Notes: a model not told the origin generated them from the sequence alone. 64,000 nt of DNA from Phytophthora quininea (GCA_011947345.1 JAAVTG010000044.1:124001-188000), one strand, 5' to 3'; shown: positions 20,999-35,063, counted from the first letter of the stretch. Made by a program: numbers and translations.

Positions 20999-23900
20999 CT
21001 ACAAAGTCGACTCGAGTGCTCCAGACTGCAATTGCTGTTGTGTGTACTCCCACAACAGTAATGCGCCGCTTACATGCACGTTCAAGGACCGCACGAGACC
21101 AAACTGCGGGATTTCCACGCAAAGATCCACGAGCTGAAGCACGTCCACAGGGATTCCTTCCTTCTCTCGGCCCAACACAACCACCATTTTTCGAGGCAAC
21201 GTGTGGTTGGCAAGACTCACACTCGATGCTGTTTGCTCCACTGCCACGATAGTATAACCTTCGCGTTTCCAGCGAAGAAGTGCTTCCGCAGGTCATTGCC
21301 GTGCGGGCGAACCTCCTCCAACGGCATCCACTTGTGAGCAGTAGCACTCACGGTGGCGAAAGTTGCATCCTGCTCTGCCACACGAAGATTAGGAACGATT
21401 AGCTTTTGCGCGTTGAATATCTCGCACGTTCGTGCCAGGCCTGCAAGATTAGGGACCTTGTCCACCAGCGTAGCACACATGATGATTGGTTGCCGGGGAC
21501 AAGAGCGAGCATTTAAAGTGTCGCCACGCCTCGCTGCATCGAAATCAGCTCGCATCGCTACCGGCAGCGCGCTGTCCTCGAGTAGCAGTGCCGTCGTGTC
21601 AATTTTACGTTGGACTGTAAGAACTCCGCTTGCTGCTTGGGATGCTACCACGTGTGGTGTATCTAAACTTTGCTTCGGTGCAGGTGGAGGAAAGTTTTCG
21701 AGTTGGTACTGCAAGTACAGTTCGTTCATAGCAGTTTTAAGCTGCTCGCTGAAGCGTAAGGCCTCATCACGCGGTAGAAGCTCGCCAAACTCGCTAATAA
21801 AGCCCGACGACAACATACCAAGCAACGAACTCTCGTAGTCTGGATGGAATTCCTCAAGTTGACGCGCTTGGCGACGCAACATTCGCTTGCACTCCTTATT
21901 CTCGCTAAGATAGCGAGCAGTGCCTTCAAGGAAGCGCAGACTTGGTACTTCAGCGGTGCTTGCAAGTCGGAGCTGATGAATGTGGCGAGGTAGCACCTTA
22001 GCTAACAGGAACTGGGCTAGAACTCTTGTGTAGCCATGGGACGTGTTCAGCCACGGCAACATTGTTTCCAGCAGCTCGTTATAGTCGAGATCCAATTTGT
22101 TATTGTCTAGGCTATGGTTCGCCAGGTATGCCGAAACGAGAAGCAGTGAAGCGCCCACTTGTGGCATCAAATTCGCATCACGAAGCATCGGCAGCAGCAG
22201 ACCTTTACACACTTCGCGAGGGAATTTTGTGGCTAGTCTCATGCCAAACAGCTCCATGTAGTAGCGTACGCTAGGGAGTTGGGGAACTGCAAATGCGGTT
22301 CGCAGAGTTGGTAGCAGGGATTCCAACTTGGGTTGCGTTATGTGAGCACTAATAATGCACAGTGTCTGCCACGATCGAAGTTTCTTCCCAAATCCATCGC
22401 TATTCAGCATGTGCTGCTTTTGCCAGTCCGGACTTGCATTTAGCTCGAGCAACCGTGAGAGCAGTGCATCCATCAGTTGTTGAGTACTCGATGTTGCAGT
22501 GCTATCCACCGCCACATCGTCTAGAAAACTCAGCACTACCAGACGCACAAATTTGTCTTTCGCTTGGCCAGTAATGGCTGGGGTCTGTGCTTCTCCAGCG
22601 GCTGGAGTAAATCCCTCAAAGCCCTGGAACGGAGCTCCTGCTTCAGTTGTTAGCTGTTCCTTCTCATCGATCAATGGTTCCTTGTACAGTAACAACTCTA
22701 CCAGTTCATCTACAAAATGTAAAGCAGACGTAGGATGCGCTCTCCAGATCTGACACAAGCGGCAAGCCAAATGGAATATCACATTAGGTCGATGCCGCGA
22801 GCCAAAGCGAACGAATTCTCCGATCCAATGCTTTAACGATGCTATAGACTTTGTGTTCAAAACAAAAGCGGGCTGGAACATACAGGTCACCACGGCTCGG
22901 GTCAGTGCATCAGGTTTAGCTTTACTGTCACTGTAAGCGCTCCAAATCTCCTCAAGGAGATCATCGCTATCATCAGAGCCAGCCGAGATCAGGCCGGTTA
23001 ATTGCGCTAGCGTCAGCGAAAGCACTTCTACCATGTGAATTAATGCCAGCGGGTCCATACCCGCAGTAGGTAAAGCACTCACGCAGGCGCCGTGTGTAGC
23101 CCTCAATAATTTCGTGTCGATGAAAGATGAAGTTTCGACTACATGGCGAAGCAAAACCCACTTGCTAGCAGCCAAACTGATGGCATAGCGCGCATCTGAC
23201 CTCCCACTGTATCTTTTACTAGTATCAAGCTCTAGTAGAAGAGGTACCATGCGCAAACTTTCAAAGGCGCGCAATGAGTCAATTGCAGTAGTATTTGCTG
23301 CTACGATAGCCAAACTCTTTGCAGCCAAAGTCAAGTCAAAGATCGACCGGTCCGAAGCCGTAGCCACCACAGTTTTAAAGTCTTCGCAAACAACATCCAG
23401 CGCATCCATTTCACGGAGCTTCCCGCTCTCGTTCATGACATATGTGCTCATTTGAGAGAGTACAAACACGGCAGAGGTCACCAATTCCATAGTATCGTCT
23501 CTTCGATGTTCATCAGAATTTGACGCTGTCGAAATTCCATCCAACCACCGTCGAACGACATCCATAGCAGCGGTAAAAATATTCTCGCAGCTCAATTGCT
23601 TATCACCTTGACCATAAAATGTTTTGCGCTGGAACTCAAAGGTAAAGCTTGAACGTGGGCTTGGAAGGCATGAAGCCCCGATCCTTTGCACTTGTTCCTC
23701 TAGTTTTGCGACGAGGAGGATAAGGCGCGAATCATTTACTTCGTCTCTTGGGATATCTGGAGTCAAAGCCTCAAATGGAGCTCGTAGTAGCAGCTTTGGA
23801 GTTCCAGCGGGTTCATCAACTTCTCTGTCAACACAAGATTCTACATTCTCATTGATTTTTCCAGCTGTGAAGATTAGCAGCCGGGCAAGTTGTACGGAGC

Positions 23901-25892
23901 TCAACATATCATCTGCACTAGAACTTCCACTCGTGAGATACACACGAAGTGCGGACCTGAGTGACTGCAAGAATTTCGATTCACCGGTACCTGCTGTGTT
24001 CAACCATAGCACTAAACGCAAAAGTGTTTCGCCATTGTTACTCATCAAGCTGCTTATCGGGAAAACATTTAAAACTCGCGCCAGCAACGAGAGCGACAAT
24101 GTATGCGCAGAAACAAATCCTCCAGTCAGCGCATGACTCAGAGCACGAAGCATTTTCGCTCGCATCGCTTGTGAGAATGATTGCATCGCATGAACGTCCA
24201 GGAAGAATCGAAGGCGATCAACTGCTGCTCCACTCAGCAGCTTTTCCTTCGATGCACTGGAAGTGGCACGCACTAGCAAAGAAGACTGAAAAACCTGCAG
24301 CATGCTGAGAAGGGCTTCAGGCGAGTGATTTTCAGCGCAGTCGCCGAAGATGGATTCCTCAATAGCGAACACAAAATCGTCCAGAGTGTTTCCCTCACTA
24401 TTCTCAAGCTGAAAACAGAGGAATGAAGCCAAAAGTTTGCTAATAGTGCTTGAAAGCGTGCTCGATGGGTATGCTTATACAACACGGGGTCATTACAGAC
24501 ACGTAACACATGCACAAGCACAAAACGGTGGAAAGTAGGAGCACAAGCGAAAGACCGTGATCGATCAATGGCCCCATGTTGTTTTCCCCACTGCTGCCAC
24601 GATTGTACATACGCTTCCATGAAGTTAGAGAGAAATAAGCGCTTCACGACGGGATTATCGTGAGCAAATAGACGCACCAGCAAACTTTCCATCCACTCAA
24701 AAGACAGTTGAACAGGCCACTGACCTAGGCTTCCATCGTGTGTAGCAGTTGAAGCCATTAAATGGCGTGTGAGCAGATCAGCTACCTGGGGCCACACCTG
24801 TTCAATCAGATGCTGCTCATGGTGCATCTGAATGACTTCGGATGCCGTAATAAAACTCTGCCACGTTTCCACCCACTCTAGTCGGGGCTTCAAACCATTT
24901 TTCTTAGCTTTAATTCCGTTGATATGCTTGCTCGTTTCTTGAATGGGTTCCACCAACAAAACACAATGCGAGAAAGCAACCTTGAGAATGTGCAGTCCCT
25001 GCTTACGTAACAACGGGTCGCTGTGGCGCAGAGCAAAGCAGACGAGCTGCTGCAGCGTCGAGTCAGCAATGAGGTCCCGCGGTGCCTTTGGCATGATAAT
25101 ACACACCAAATACAACAATTCCTGGGGAAATGCTGCCGTGTTCGATAGGTTTTCAATTGGACTGCAAGCATTCACAACTATTTGAAGCACCTTCCGAGGC
25201 ATGTCAACTGCAGCGTCTTTCTCTAGAAGCACAGGAACAACGTGTACGCTCACAGCACGTAAAAACTGCGGGTGGTGTCTCCAACCACCCGCAGCTCGAG
25301 AGCATATCTTCATCGAAACCTCCACCAAATCCTCATCCTCCTTATTTTGATGCAACAACAACTCCAACAAACAACACAGTGATGTATAGCTAACCGTCTC
25401 ATCTCTACTCTGTTCATCAAGAAGCACGTCTCCAACTCGAGAAAACAATGTCGTCACTGTTTCCTGCTTCCCTTCGCATTGTAATAACGTCTGTACTATC
25501 CCCAGAGCTGCATGGTGGAGCGAAGCGTACCGTTCAAACCTTAATACAGGCAGAAGTACTTCCGTCATCAAACTCCCCATCAATAAACTCTCCGCCAGCT
25601 CCTTTTCCCTGTCCAAAATTTGCTCCAGCAATATAGCAGCCACCACAATAGTAAAATGAAATCTCTCCATCTCTTCCTGCTCTGGTAATGGCGTTAACAA
25701 TTCCACAAAAGTCTTGGCACTCTCAAGACACAACGCCTCCAGCTGCTGTTCGTCCACGGCGAGTCCTGTCGCCACCAGTTCGAACTGCGCTTCAAGCTCT
25801 GCGACACCCAGCGCCTTGTCTCCATTGTGCAGGTCGTGGAACCTCCTCCATCGCGTCCACGCAGCCGCGACAGCGGCAGCCACCGACGCCAT
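20999..25892 (-). CDS. TARBP1/Trm3-like tRNA (guanosine-2'-O-)methyltransferase
   Basis: A very long protein (about 1,600 residues, like human TARBP1) from ATG 25892. Exon 1 runs to about 24480. An intron ends with acceptor CAG at 24411-24409; the donor is uncertain (GTGTTG or GTCTGT). Exon 2 runs from 24408 to 20999. Most of it is helical HEAT-like repeat. The C-terminal 160 residues are the SpoU/TrmH SPOUT domain: [30 protein letters not shown] and [21 protein letters not shown], the trefoil-knot SAM-binding motifs. Trm3/TARBP1 makes Gm18 in tRNA. One single-base shift near 21270 breaks the frame just before [10 protein letters not shown]; both sides are conserved, so I treat it as a probable sequence error. 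It diverges from RPC10 with 83 bp between the start codons. Confidence 0.85.
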
Positions 25893-25975
25893 CAAAAATG
25901 ACTCGACAAAATTGAAAATGCGGCCAGGTGGTTGGCTGAAATGCTGCTCACACTACATTTTGCCAGCCAGCCATC
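25893..25975. promoter_or_regulatory. Shared bidirectional promoter of RPC10 and the TARBP1-like gene
   Basis: Only 83 bp separate the two divergent start codons. On the plus side TCACACTACATTTTGC (25948-25963) resembles the oomycete initiator plus flanking element, 28 bp before the RPC10 ATG. On the minus side TCATTTTTG abuts the other ATG. Confidence 0.6.
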
Positions 25976-26423
25976 ATGCACTTCTGTCCGTCCTGCGGCA
26001 ACATCCTGCTCGTGGAGCCTGACGTACGTAGCTGTCGATATTGCAGGATCTATTACTACACTCACGTTGCCTGGTCCTTTTGCAGTCCGACGGTATGCGG
26101 TTCTTCTGCCAGACGTGTCCGTACCTGTTCCAGATCAACGAAAGGTGGAGAAGAAGGTGCCGCTGCAGCGGAAGCAGGTCGACGACGTCTTGGGAGGCGA
26201 CGAAGCGTGGGAGAATGTCGACCAGACAGAGAGTAAGGATATTCAGATAGTATTCTGGGGTAATGCTGCAGTAGAACTGATGTTTCTTGTGCTCTCTGCA
26301 GCTCGCTGCCCGCACTGCGAGTACAACAAGGCGTACTTCATGCAGATCCAGATCCGGTCGGCCGATGAGCCGTCCACGACGTTCTACAAGTGTGTGCAGT
26401 GCAAGAAGCAGTGGAATGACTAG
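25976..26423 (+). CDS. POLR3K: RNA polymerase III subunit RPC10 (C11/POLR3K)
   Basis: Three exons: 25976-26023, 26086-26232 and 26302-26423. The N-terminal zinc ribbon has CPSCG and CQTCP. The middle carries QVDDVLGGDEAWENVDQTE, nearly diagnostic for C11. The C-terminal TFIIS-like ribbon has CPHCEYNKAYFMQ, IRSADEPSTTFYKC and CKKQW, including the acidic hairpin residues that stimulate RNA cleavage. The subunit confers 3' cleavage, termination and reinitiation on Pol III. Expected length is about 106 residues. A single missing base near 26137 is needed to connect the first ribbon to the KVEKKVPLQ segment; with it all exon phases agree, so a sequence error is the likely explanation. Confidence 0.9.
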
Positions 26424-26495
26424 CCAAGAGAATTGGATTCGTACGTGGTTTGTCTTCTGGTGGGGTCTTTGGGGTTGTCTGGTATTGGTCTGGAG

Positions 26496-28595
<2,100 letters not shown>

Positions 28596-28611
28596 TCACA
28601 ACGGAATTTGC
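28596..28611 (+). promoter_or_regulatory. Initiator-like element of ZIP gene 1
   Basis: TCACAACGGAATTTGC begins 24 bp before the ATG. It keeps the TCA start and the AATTTGC flanking half of the oomycete core promoter, with a weaker centre. Confidence 0.45.
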
Positions 28612-28619
28612 TAGCAAAG

Positions 28620-29595
28620 ATGGTTATCGAGAAGCCGATGGACGTCGCTGCGGCGTTCGAGATCAACCTCGGGGCGTCGTTGGGCACATTGCTAGGCGGG
28701 TGCATCGTGTTCAGCGACTCCTTGTCCGAGTGGTGAATCCTCGCGCGATGGCCGTTTGGCTCAGCTTTGCCGGTGGCATCACACTCTTCCAGGCGCTTGT
28801 GGTGCTCTTCGGCCACGCCTTCTACGCGTTCGTCGACGCCTTCAGCAACGACAGTGGCAGCGGCATGAAAGACGACTCGGTCACGGGTCAATCTTGGCTG
28901 GTGACGACGGGCTGCTTCGGCGTGGGGATCGTCGTCAACTACTGCTTCGACCTGATCGTCAAGAAGTTGACCCCTGGACAGCGTGCAAGTGCGTTCGCGC
29001 GGATGCACGCTGGTGATACTTTCCACGCCTCATTGGTGCGATGGAGACTGGCACGCCTGAGCTCAAGTCCCCAATGCCGTTCATGCAGAGTCGCCACTTC
29101 TTGCGGATGGACGAAGCGACCAAGGAGAAGCTGCAGCGGTTCGGCGTCTTGAACGTTATCGCCATCTTGATCCACAACATCCCGGAAGGACTGGCCACCA
29201 TGGTGGCGTCGTCCGAGCACACGTTCATCGGGTTGGCGTTGGCAATCGGCGTCGGTCTCCACAACATCGCCGAGGGAGTTGCAATGGCCATGCCTGTGTA
29301 TTTCGCCACGGGCAGTCGATGGAAAGGCGTCATGTGGTGCGGCGTGGCCTCGATCGCCCAGCACCTCGGCGGGTTCCTGGCGTTTGGCATTCTAGGCCGA
29401 AACGCCGACGATTTCTCGCAGGGCGTGCTCTACGGCGTTGCGGCGGGCATGCTCACGTGCATCACTATGAAGGACATGTTCCCGACTGCACACGTGTTTG
29501 CCAACGGCCGAGCACACCTCGTGTCGGCAGGAGCGCTCTTCGGCATGGTCTTCCTCTCGGCCATCCTCATCCTGTTCAAGTATCTAGGCGTGTAG
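28620..29595 (+). CDS. ZIP-family metal transporter, copy 1
   Basis: About 325 residues from ATG 28620. It is a multi-pass membrane protein of the ZupT/GufA-like ZIP subfamily. The two metal-site helices carry HNIPEG (in LIHNIPEGLATMV) and HNIAEG (in VGLHNIAEGVAM), whose His, Asn and Glu residues line the binuclear Zn/Fe site. A variable cytosolic loop separates the third and fourth helices. Two single missing bases (near 28730 in a G run and near 29035) interrupt the frame; reading across them restores alignment to copies 2 and 3. First of three tandem paralogues on the same strand. ZIPs import Zn, Fe or Mn into the cytosol; the specific metal is unknown. Confidence 0.85.
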
Positions 29596-30042
29596 TAGCG
29601 CAATGAACTATTCACCAAGTTCATCCAAACGTAGCGTGTGTTCGCCTGTCCACATTGTTCTTATGGTCGGAATCAGTAGCAATCTAGTGGATCAGAAAGC
29701 GTTTGCTACTCTCTGTCGACGACCAAAGTCTCTGATGTTCGACGAGTTTGTCCCGACATGGCTATCAAAGCAGCGCTGCTACTAGTTGGAGAGGCTTGAC
29801 GCAACGTGGTCATAGTGCTTCTACAACCACGACTTGCAGCGGTGACGTGACCCCCAAAGGCGAGTCGAACATAATGCGCCACATTCATGCTGGCGTGTCA
29901 TATCGAACCCGCTTAGGCACCTATTTGCTCTGCCTTGCTCATAAGTAATTGCCGCTCGAAGTCGACGCTTGTGCACCTGCGTCCAGCGCACGAAATCTCG
30001 CTTTCGACGCGTCTGAACTCGGGCGGCGTTGCGGCACGCCGG
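29596..30042. other. Spacer between ZIP copies 1 and 2
   Basis: No gene seen. A putative 3' end of copy 1 and the promoter of copy 2 must lie here. Confidence 0.4.
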
Positions 30043-30058
30043 TCACTCTTCAATTTGC
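30043..30058 (+). promoter_or_regulatory. Oomycete initiator/FPR of ZIP gene 2
   Basis: TCACTCTTCAATTTGC closely matches the oomycete Inr plus flanking promoter region and begins 36 bp before the ATG at 30079. Confidence 0.7.
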
Positions 30059-30078
30059 GTCCGTCACAAAGCGCAGCA

Positions 30079-31064
30079 ATGATCCACGAGGAATCGCGCC
30101 TCGACCTCACGCCAACGTTCGGGATCAACGCGTTGGCGGCGATGGCCACGATCCTGGGCGGGTGTGTCATCTTCAGCAACAAACTGCTTCAACTCGCCAG
30201 TCCCATGTTCATGGCGGTGCTGCTCAGCATCTCGGCCGGCATCACCATCTTCCAAGCTTTGGTGGTGCTGTTCACCAACTCGTTCAAAGAGTTTAACGAC
30301 GCCTTCCGCAAGAACGACGACAGTGCCGACAGCACCGGGTCCACCGCAGATGACGAAGACGCGGGGAATGCTTGGTTGGCTGCGACCGGAGCTTTCGGAG
30401 GAGGCATCATCGTCAGCTACCTTGTCGACTACATCGTGAACCAACTCACCCCTGGCCAGAACCCCAACGGCACCACACGAATGCAGCCTGACCGACTTTC
30501 ATTCGAAGAAGGCACGTTCGAAGTCAAGCCGCCCGTGGAGCTTGTGCAGACCCAGGGCAGCGACGTCTTCATCAAGATGGACGAGGCTGCCAAGGAAAAG
30601 CTCCAGCGCATGGGCATCCTCAGTGCAATCGCCGTGGGCATCCACAACATCCCCGAAGGGATGGCCACCTTCACGGCCTCCTCCGAACACGCATGGATCG
30701 GACTGTCGCTCGCAGTTGGCGTCGGACTGCACAACATTGCAGAGGGGATCGCTGTGGCCACACCCATTTACTTTGCGACCGGCAGCACTTGCCGAGGCTT
30801 GCTTTGGTGCGTGCTCTCGGCCGTCGCCCAACATATCGGCGGTCTCATCGTGTTCCTGTCGCTGGGTATGAACGCGGACAACGAGACCCAGGAGCTCTCT
30901 ACGGACTCAGTGCTGGCATGCTGTGCGGCATCGCCATGAAGGAGATCATCCCGACCGCGTACATGTACGCCAACGGCCGAATGCACCTTGTGTCGGCCGG
31001 CACGTTGGGCGGCATGTTCGCCATGGCCGTCCTGGAGATCTTCTTCAAGTACATTGGCGTGTAA
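30079..31064 (+). CDS. ZIP-family metal transporter, copy 2
   Basis: About 328 residues starting MIHEESRLDLTPTFG. Metal-site helices are AIAVGIHNIPEGMATF and AVGVGLHNIAEGIAVA. The central loop contains LTPGQNPNGTTRMQPDR and a KMDEAAKEKLQRMGILS block shared with copy 3. One single-base loss near 30891 (CAGGAGCTC where copy 3 implies an extra G) shifts the last 57 codons; reading across it restores the LYGLSAGMLCGIAMKE and ANGRMHLVSAG segments. It lies head-to-tail between copies 1 and 3 and is closest in sequence to copy 3. Expected at the plasma membrane or an endomembrane. Confidence 0.87.
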
Positions 31065-31305
31065 GCTTGAATGCAGCGTTAGTGATCAATTAGGATGGAT
31101 GTTCCTCGTCAAGCAAAATAAGTATGTACGTTCTGGGTCTGGATGATCTCATGTCGATTAGACGTAGCGGACTTTTACGCGGTGCTTATCTCGGTCAAAG
31201 TACCTCTCCGACGCTTTTTCATCGGCTCTTTCGCAACTTCTTATTCACGAAGGATCTGATTGCATTGACGTCGAACTGGGCATCGCTGTAGTAGACCTAA
31301 CAGCC

Positions 31306-31321
31306 TCATTCTCCAACTCGC
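31306..31321 (+). promoter_or_regulatory. Oomycete initiator/FPR of ZIP gene 3
   Basis: TCATTCTCCAACTCGC starts 30 bp before the ATG at 31336. Confidence 0.68.
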
Positions 31322-31335
31322 AGTACAAGAAAGAG

Positions 31336-32316
31336 ATGGCGATCGCAGAGGAATCGCAGCTGAACTTGCTCGCGGCGTTCGGAATCAATGGCACCGCTGC
31401 GTTGATGACACTCATTGGTGGGGTCGTGGTTTTCAGCAGCAATCTTCTGCGTGCGGCGAGTCCGTTGGTGTTGGCGCTCGCCCTCGGGATTTCGGGTGGC
31501 GTGACGATCTTCATCTCGTTGGTGCCGCTGTTCTCTAACTCTTTCAAGGAGTTCGGGGACGCCTTCAAGACTGACGACAAATATCTCGACAGCGACGCCA
31601 TCTCCGGCGACGCGTGGTTGGCGACCACCGGTGTCTTCGGGTGCGGCATCCTCATCAGCTACCTCATCGACCTAATCATCCAGCAGTTGACCCCGGGGCA
31701 GAACCCCAACGGAACCGCTCGCATGCAGGAGACAACGAAAGACTCGTTCGACTCGTCCAGCGACCAGATCGACACGCGCCCGCCGCTTGAGTTCTCCCGA
31801 GACGCTGGAATGGACGTCTTCATCCGGATGGACGAATCGGCCAAGGAGAAGCTGCAGGCGATGGGCGTCTTGAGTGCCATCGCTGTGGGCATTCACAACA
31901 TCCCCGAAGGGATGGCGACGTTCGTGTCTTCATCCGAGCAGATTTATGTCGGCATGTCATTAGCTCTCGGTGTTGGGCTGCACAACATTGTTGAAGGGAT
32001 CGCCATCGCGGCTCCGATCTACTTTGCGACTGGCAGTCGATGCAAGGCCATCATGTGGTGCTTTTGGTCGGCCGTCGCACAGCATCTCGGTGGGGTCATC
32101 GCGTATGTCAGCATTGGCAAGAACGTCGACAACCTCTCGCAAGGCATTCTCTATGGACTGTCCGGCGGGATGATCGTAGGCATCGCCGTCAAAGAGCTCA
32201 TTCCGACCGCGTACTTGTACGCCAACGGAAGGACGCACCTCGTGTCGGCCGGTGCTCTCGCGGGGACGTTTTTGATGGCGTGTTGCCTCATTCTGTTCAA
32301 ATTCCTTGGCGTGTAG
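31336..32316 (+). CDS. ZIP-family metal transporter, copy 3 (intact)
   Basis: An uninterrupted 326-residue ORF. Hydrophobic helices occur near residues 15-33, 43-66, 92-114, 177-198, 205-232 and later. The metal-site motifs are HNIPEG at 187-192 and HNIVEG at 216-221, positioned as in helices 4 and 5 of ZIP transporters. The loop between helices 3 and 4 (about residues 118-170) is polar and Ser/Asp-rich without a His cluster. As the only unbroken copy it is the reference for the other two. ZIPs move divalent metal towards the cytosol. Directly downstream begins a run of secreted Cys-rich proteins, some His-tailed. Confidence 0.93.
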   Translation: MAIAEESQLNLLAAFGINGTAALMTLIGGVVVFSSNLLRAASPLVLALALGISGGVTIFISLVPLFSNSFKEFGDAFKTDDKYLDSDAISGDAWLATTGVFGCGILISYLIDLIIQQLTPGQNPNGTARMQETTKDSFDSSSDQIDTRPPLEFSRDAGMDVFIRMDESAKEKLQAMGVLSAIAVGIHNIPEGMATFVSSSEQIYVGMSLALGVGLHNIVEGIAIAAPIYFATGSRCKAIMWCFWSAVAQHLGGVIAYVSIGKNVDNLSQGILYGLSGGMIVGIAVKELIPTAYLYANGRTHLVSAGALAGTFLMACCLILFKFLGV

Positions 32317-32511
32317 ATGTAAAACTAGTTTTTGCTTTGATCTTCGTTGCTGTACTTGCACGAGTTACCGGTGAAAAGTGGGATAGTGATCAGCTTCCGT
32401 TGCTTGCGACAGTGTCCTCAACTGCCCATGAGATGCAGTCGGGTTCGCCCGTTATGAACTGGCTGACTCAGCGGGGCTGAATTGATCGGCCAAGCAAGTT
32501 GATTGAGGAGA

Positions 32512-32527
32512 TCATTTTCCAATTCGC
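32512..32527 (+). promoter_or_regulatory. Oomycete initiator/FPR of secreted protein gene A
   Basis: TCATTTTCCAATTCGC, 63 bp before the ATG. The intervening leader contains a run of AACC repeats (about 32541-32560). Confidence 0.72.
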
Positions 32528-32574
32528 TTCATCCTCAGCAACAACCAACCAACCAACCAACTCCTTTCCAAACA

Positions 32575-33114
32575 ATGAAGATCTTCGCGTTCCTCGCTCT
32601 CACCGTCGCCGTCGTCTCCAGCGTTCAAGCCACCACCGTCGCCGACTGGGGCAACTGCCACCACGGCAAACGGTGTACTTCCGCGACCAGCACGTGCAAG
32701 AAGTTCTCGGCCTACTACTCGCAATGCCTGCCCGCCGTGCTCCCGTCCGGCGGTCTCTGCGGCCAGCACGACGGCACGAACGATTGGGATTTCGACGGCC
32801 ACTGCCTTGCGGGCGAAACCTGCATCCCCGTGGGCACCAACCGCCATTGCAGACCGAACGGTGCGACTTCAGCCCCAGTGATCCGCCGAGGAGGCGACGC
32901 GGCTGTTTGGGGCGACTGCACTCACGGCGAGACGTGTGTCAACAGCCAGTGCGTCCAGCATTCTCAGTACTACGCGCAGTGCACGCCGAACCCGCTGCCC
33001 AAGGGCCATCTCTGCGGCCAAAGCAAGATCGGCATCTACTGGAAATTCCCGAACTGCACCTACGGCAAGCAGTGCCTGCCGTACGGGAACACTGGCGACT
33101 TCCGCTGCCAGTAG
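32575..33114 (+). CDS. Secreted Cys-rich protein A with two CBM1-like modules
   Basis: An intact 179-residue ORF with a clear signal peptide (MKIFAFLALTVAVVSSVQA). Two modules follow, each beginning with a short W-G-(N/D)-C segment, then a C..C..(Y/F)S.YY.QC.P core and a longer tail with LCGQ..(I/D)G..W. The W..C......C......YY.QC spacing resembles fungal-type cellulose-binding domain CBM1, where the aromatic residues bind crystalline cellulose; the added LCGQ tail is characteristic of the oomycete versions seen in this cluster. No enzyme domain is present, so it is likely a wall- or host-cellulose-binding protein. Unlike genes B-D it lacks the HLRI segment, the WTGSTCC module and His/acidic linkers. 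First of four tandem genes. Confidence 0.82.
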   Translation: MKIFAFLALTVAVVSSVQATTVADWGNCHHGKRCTSATSTCKKFSAYYSQCLPAVLPSGGLCGQHDGTNDWDFDGHCLAGETCIPVGTNRHCRPNGATSAPVIRRGGDAAVWGDCTHGETCVNSQCVQHSQYYAQCTPNPLPKGHLCGQSKIGIYWKFPNCTYGKQCLPYGNTGDFRCQ

Positions 33115-33619
33115 ATCTGGCACGACAGTTTTCTCGTATCTTCGTCAAGACGGTGGCCCAGTTGCGCCGTAGAATTACGATCTGCTGTGAAAGCAGACTG
33201 CACTGCACTGCTACATCTTAAATCGATCAATTGAAACGCTTTACACTCGATGAACAATAGTCATCCAAAACTCCTCCTTCTAGCTACGAGGATGATATAG
33301 TATGCTTTTGCGTGCATTGCTGGCCCACTCGGTTGCCCGTGCCGATGAATTTATGCTATTTCCACCCACATCAGCTTTTGCTGTACGCACAATCTCGCTT
33401 GGTTTCAGAAAGATTGTCGCGCTACGATCCATTGTACTTGCCGTTTGTATGTAAATCATGTTGCCATCTCTCAACGCACTTCAACTTGCACCATTCTTTA
33501 TGGAAAATAATCCACTCCACCGAAAAACGACGGCAATCAACAGCAAACTTGTAACACAGACACGATTGTGTTGCAATGCGCTCCAACAATGACAACTCCA
33601 AGCCTAGATATCTGCTCGC
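33115..33619. other. Spacer between genes A and B
   Basis: No gene seen; AT-richer than its neighbours. Confidence 0.4.
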
Positions 33620-33635
33620 TCACTTTGCAATTTGC
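33620..33635 (+). promoter_or_regulatory. Oomycete initiator/FPR of secreted protein gene B
   Basis: TCACTTTGCAATTTGC, a near-consensus match, 48 bp before the ATG. Confidence 0.78.
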
Positions 33636-33667
33636 TCTGCCAGCCTCACCTGATCCCGTCGACCGTC

Positions 33668-35063
33668 ATGCAGCTCTTCTCAGTGGCCTTCGTGGCCTTG
33701 CTGACCCTTTCGGGCACCGTTGCCGACTCGATGTCTACGCTCCATCTCCGAATCCAATCGGGTGTGCCGGATTGGGGCGCCTGTACCGGAGGACTCAAGT
33801 GCTCGAACCCCATCAGCGTCTGCGTCAAGTACTCGCCTTACTACGCGCAGTGCAAGCCCAACACTCTTCCGAGTGGCGAACTCTGCGGCCAAAACGACGG
33901 CACCAACGTCTGGAAGTTCGACCACTGTCCGGCGAACCAGGCATGCGTTGCTGTCGGCACGGACTTTCGCTGCACCGACAAAAGCACCACCATCGTAAGG
34001 CTGGGGCTCCAACGCCCGTTGCTGACTGGGGAGCTTGTACCGGTGGCCTCAAGTGCGCCAACCCGACTAGCGTCTGCGTCCGCTACTCGCAGTGGTATGC
34101 CCAATGCAAGCCCAAGACTTTGCCACAGGGAGAACTCTGCGGACAGAATGACGGCACCAACGTGTGGAGATACGACCACTGCCCCAGCAACCAGAAGTGT
34201 ACCGCCGTCGGGACCGATTTCCGCTGCGCCAACAAGAAGTATCACAAGGAAAACGACAAGGCTGGCGCCTCCATGGCAGTTGCAGATTGGGGAGCGTGCA
34301 CTGGTGGACTACGATGCTCGAACCCGACTAGCGTCTGCATCCGCTACTCGCAATGGTATGCTCAGTGCAAGCCCAGGACGCTGCCGCAAGGCGAGCTCTG
34401 CGGACAGAACGACGGTACCAATGTATGGAAGTACGATCACTGCCCAGCAAACCAGAAGTGTGTTGCTGTTGGCACCGACTTCCGCTGTTCCAACAAGAAG
34501 CATCAGAAGGTGCTGGAAGAGGGCGACTCGTGCACAATAACGAACGAGTCGCAGTGCGACGGACAGAACTGGACTGGGAGTACCTGCTGTGCGGATCCGA
34601 GCTACGAGTGCCGTTGGTCTGACGATGGTCAAAATGTGAAGCGCTGCCAGAAGATCGCCGTGGACAGCTCCAGCGAGGACGACAGCGAAAGTGGTGACGA
34701 CGACAGCGACGACGGCAGCAGTGAAAGCGACGACACGATCATCGTCGACTACAGCGGTAGCGAGCGAGCGATGACGCCGTTATCATTGACGACAGCGCAG
34801 TGGACTCGACGATCGGATCGGCCGCCACATACTCGAGCTATGTTGACGACTGGGGCGCCTGTACTGGCGGCAGTGTTGGCTGCTCGAACCCGACCAGCGT
34901 CTGCGTGGTCTACTCGGACTACTACGCGCAGTGCAAGCCAGCCACGCTCCCGTCTGGCGAGCTCTGCGGCCAGGACGATGGCACGAACGTGTGGAAGTAC
35001 GACCACTGCCCGGACGGCGAGACCTGCCAGGCTGTCGGCACGGACTTCCGCTGCGCCGAGTAA
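33668..35063 (+). CDS. Secreted multi-module CBM1-like protein B
   Basis: About 465 residues with signal peptide MQLFSVAFVALLTLSGTVA and then an HLRI segment at 26-29. Modules in order: three CBM1-like units (VPDWGACTGGLKC, PVADWGACTGG and MAVADWGACTGG starts), each with YYAQC or WYAQC and LCGQNDGTNVW; then one WTGSTCC module (CTITNESQC to GQNVKRCQK); an acidic Ser/Asp/Glu linker (about 34660-34790); and a fourth CBM1-like unit from about 34845. Two single missing bases (near 33982 in an A run and near 34770) break the frame but restore the repeat pattern when read across. The protein is presumably extracellular and polysaccharide-binding. The repeated units are very alike, suggesting internal duplication. 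Confidence 0.8.
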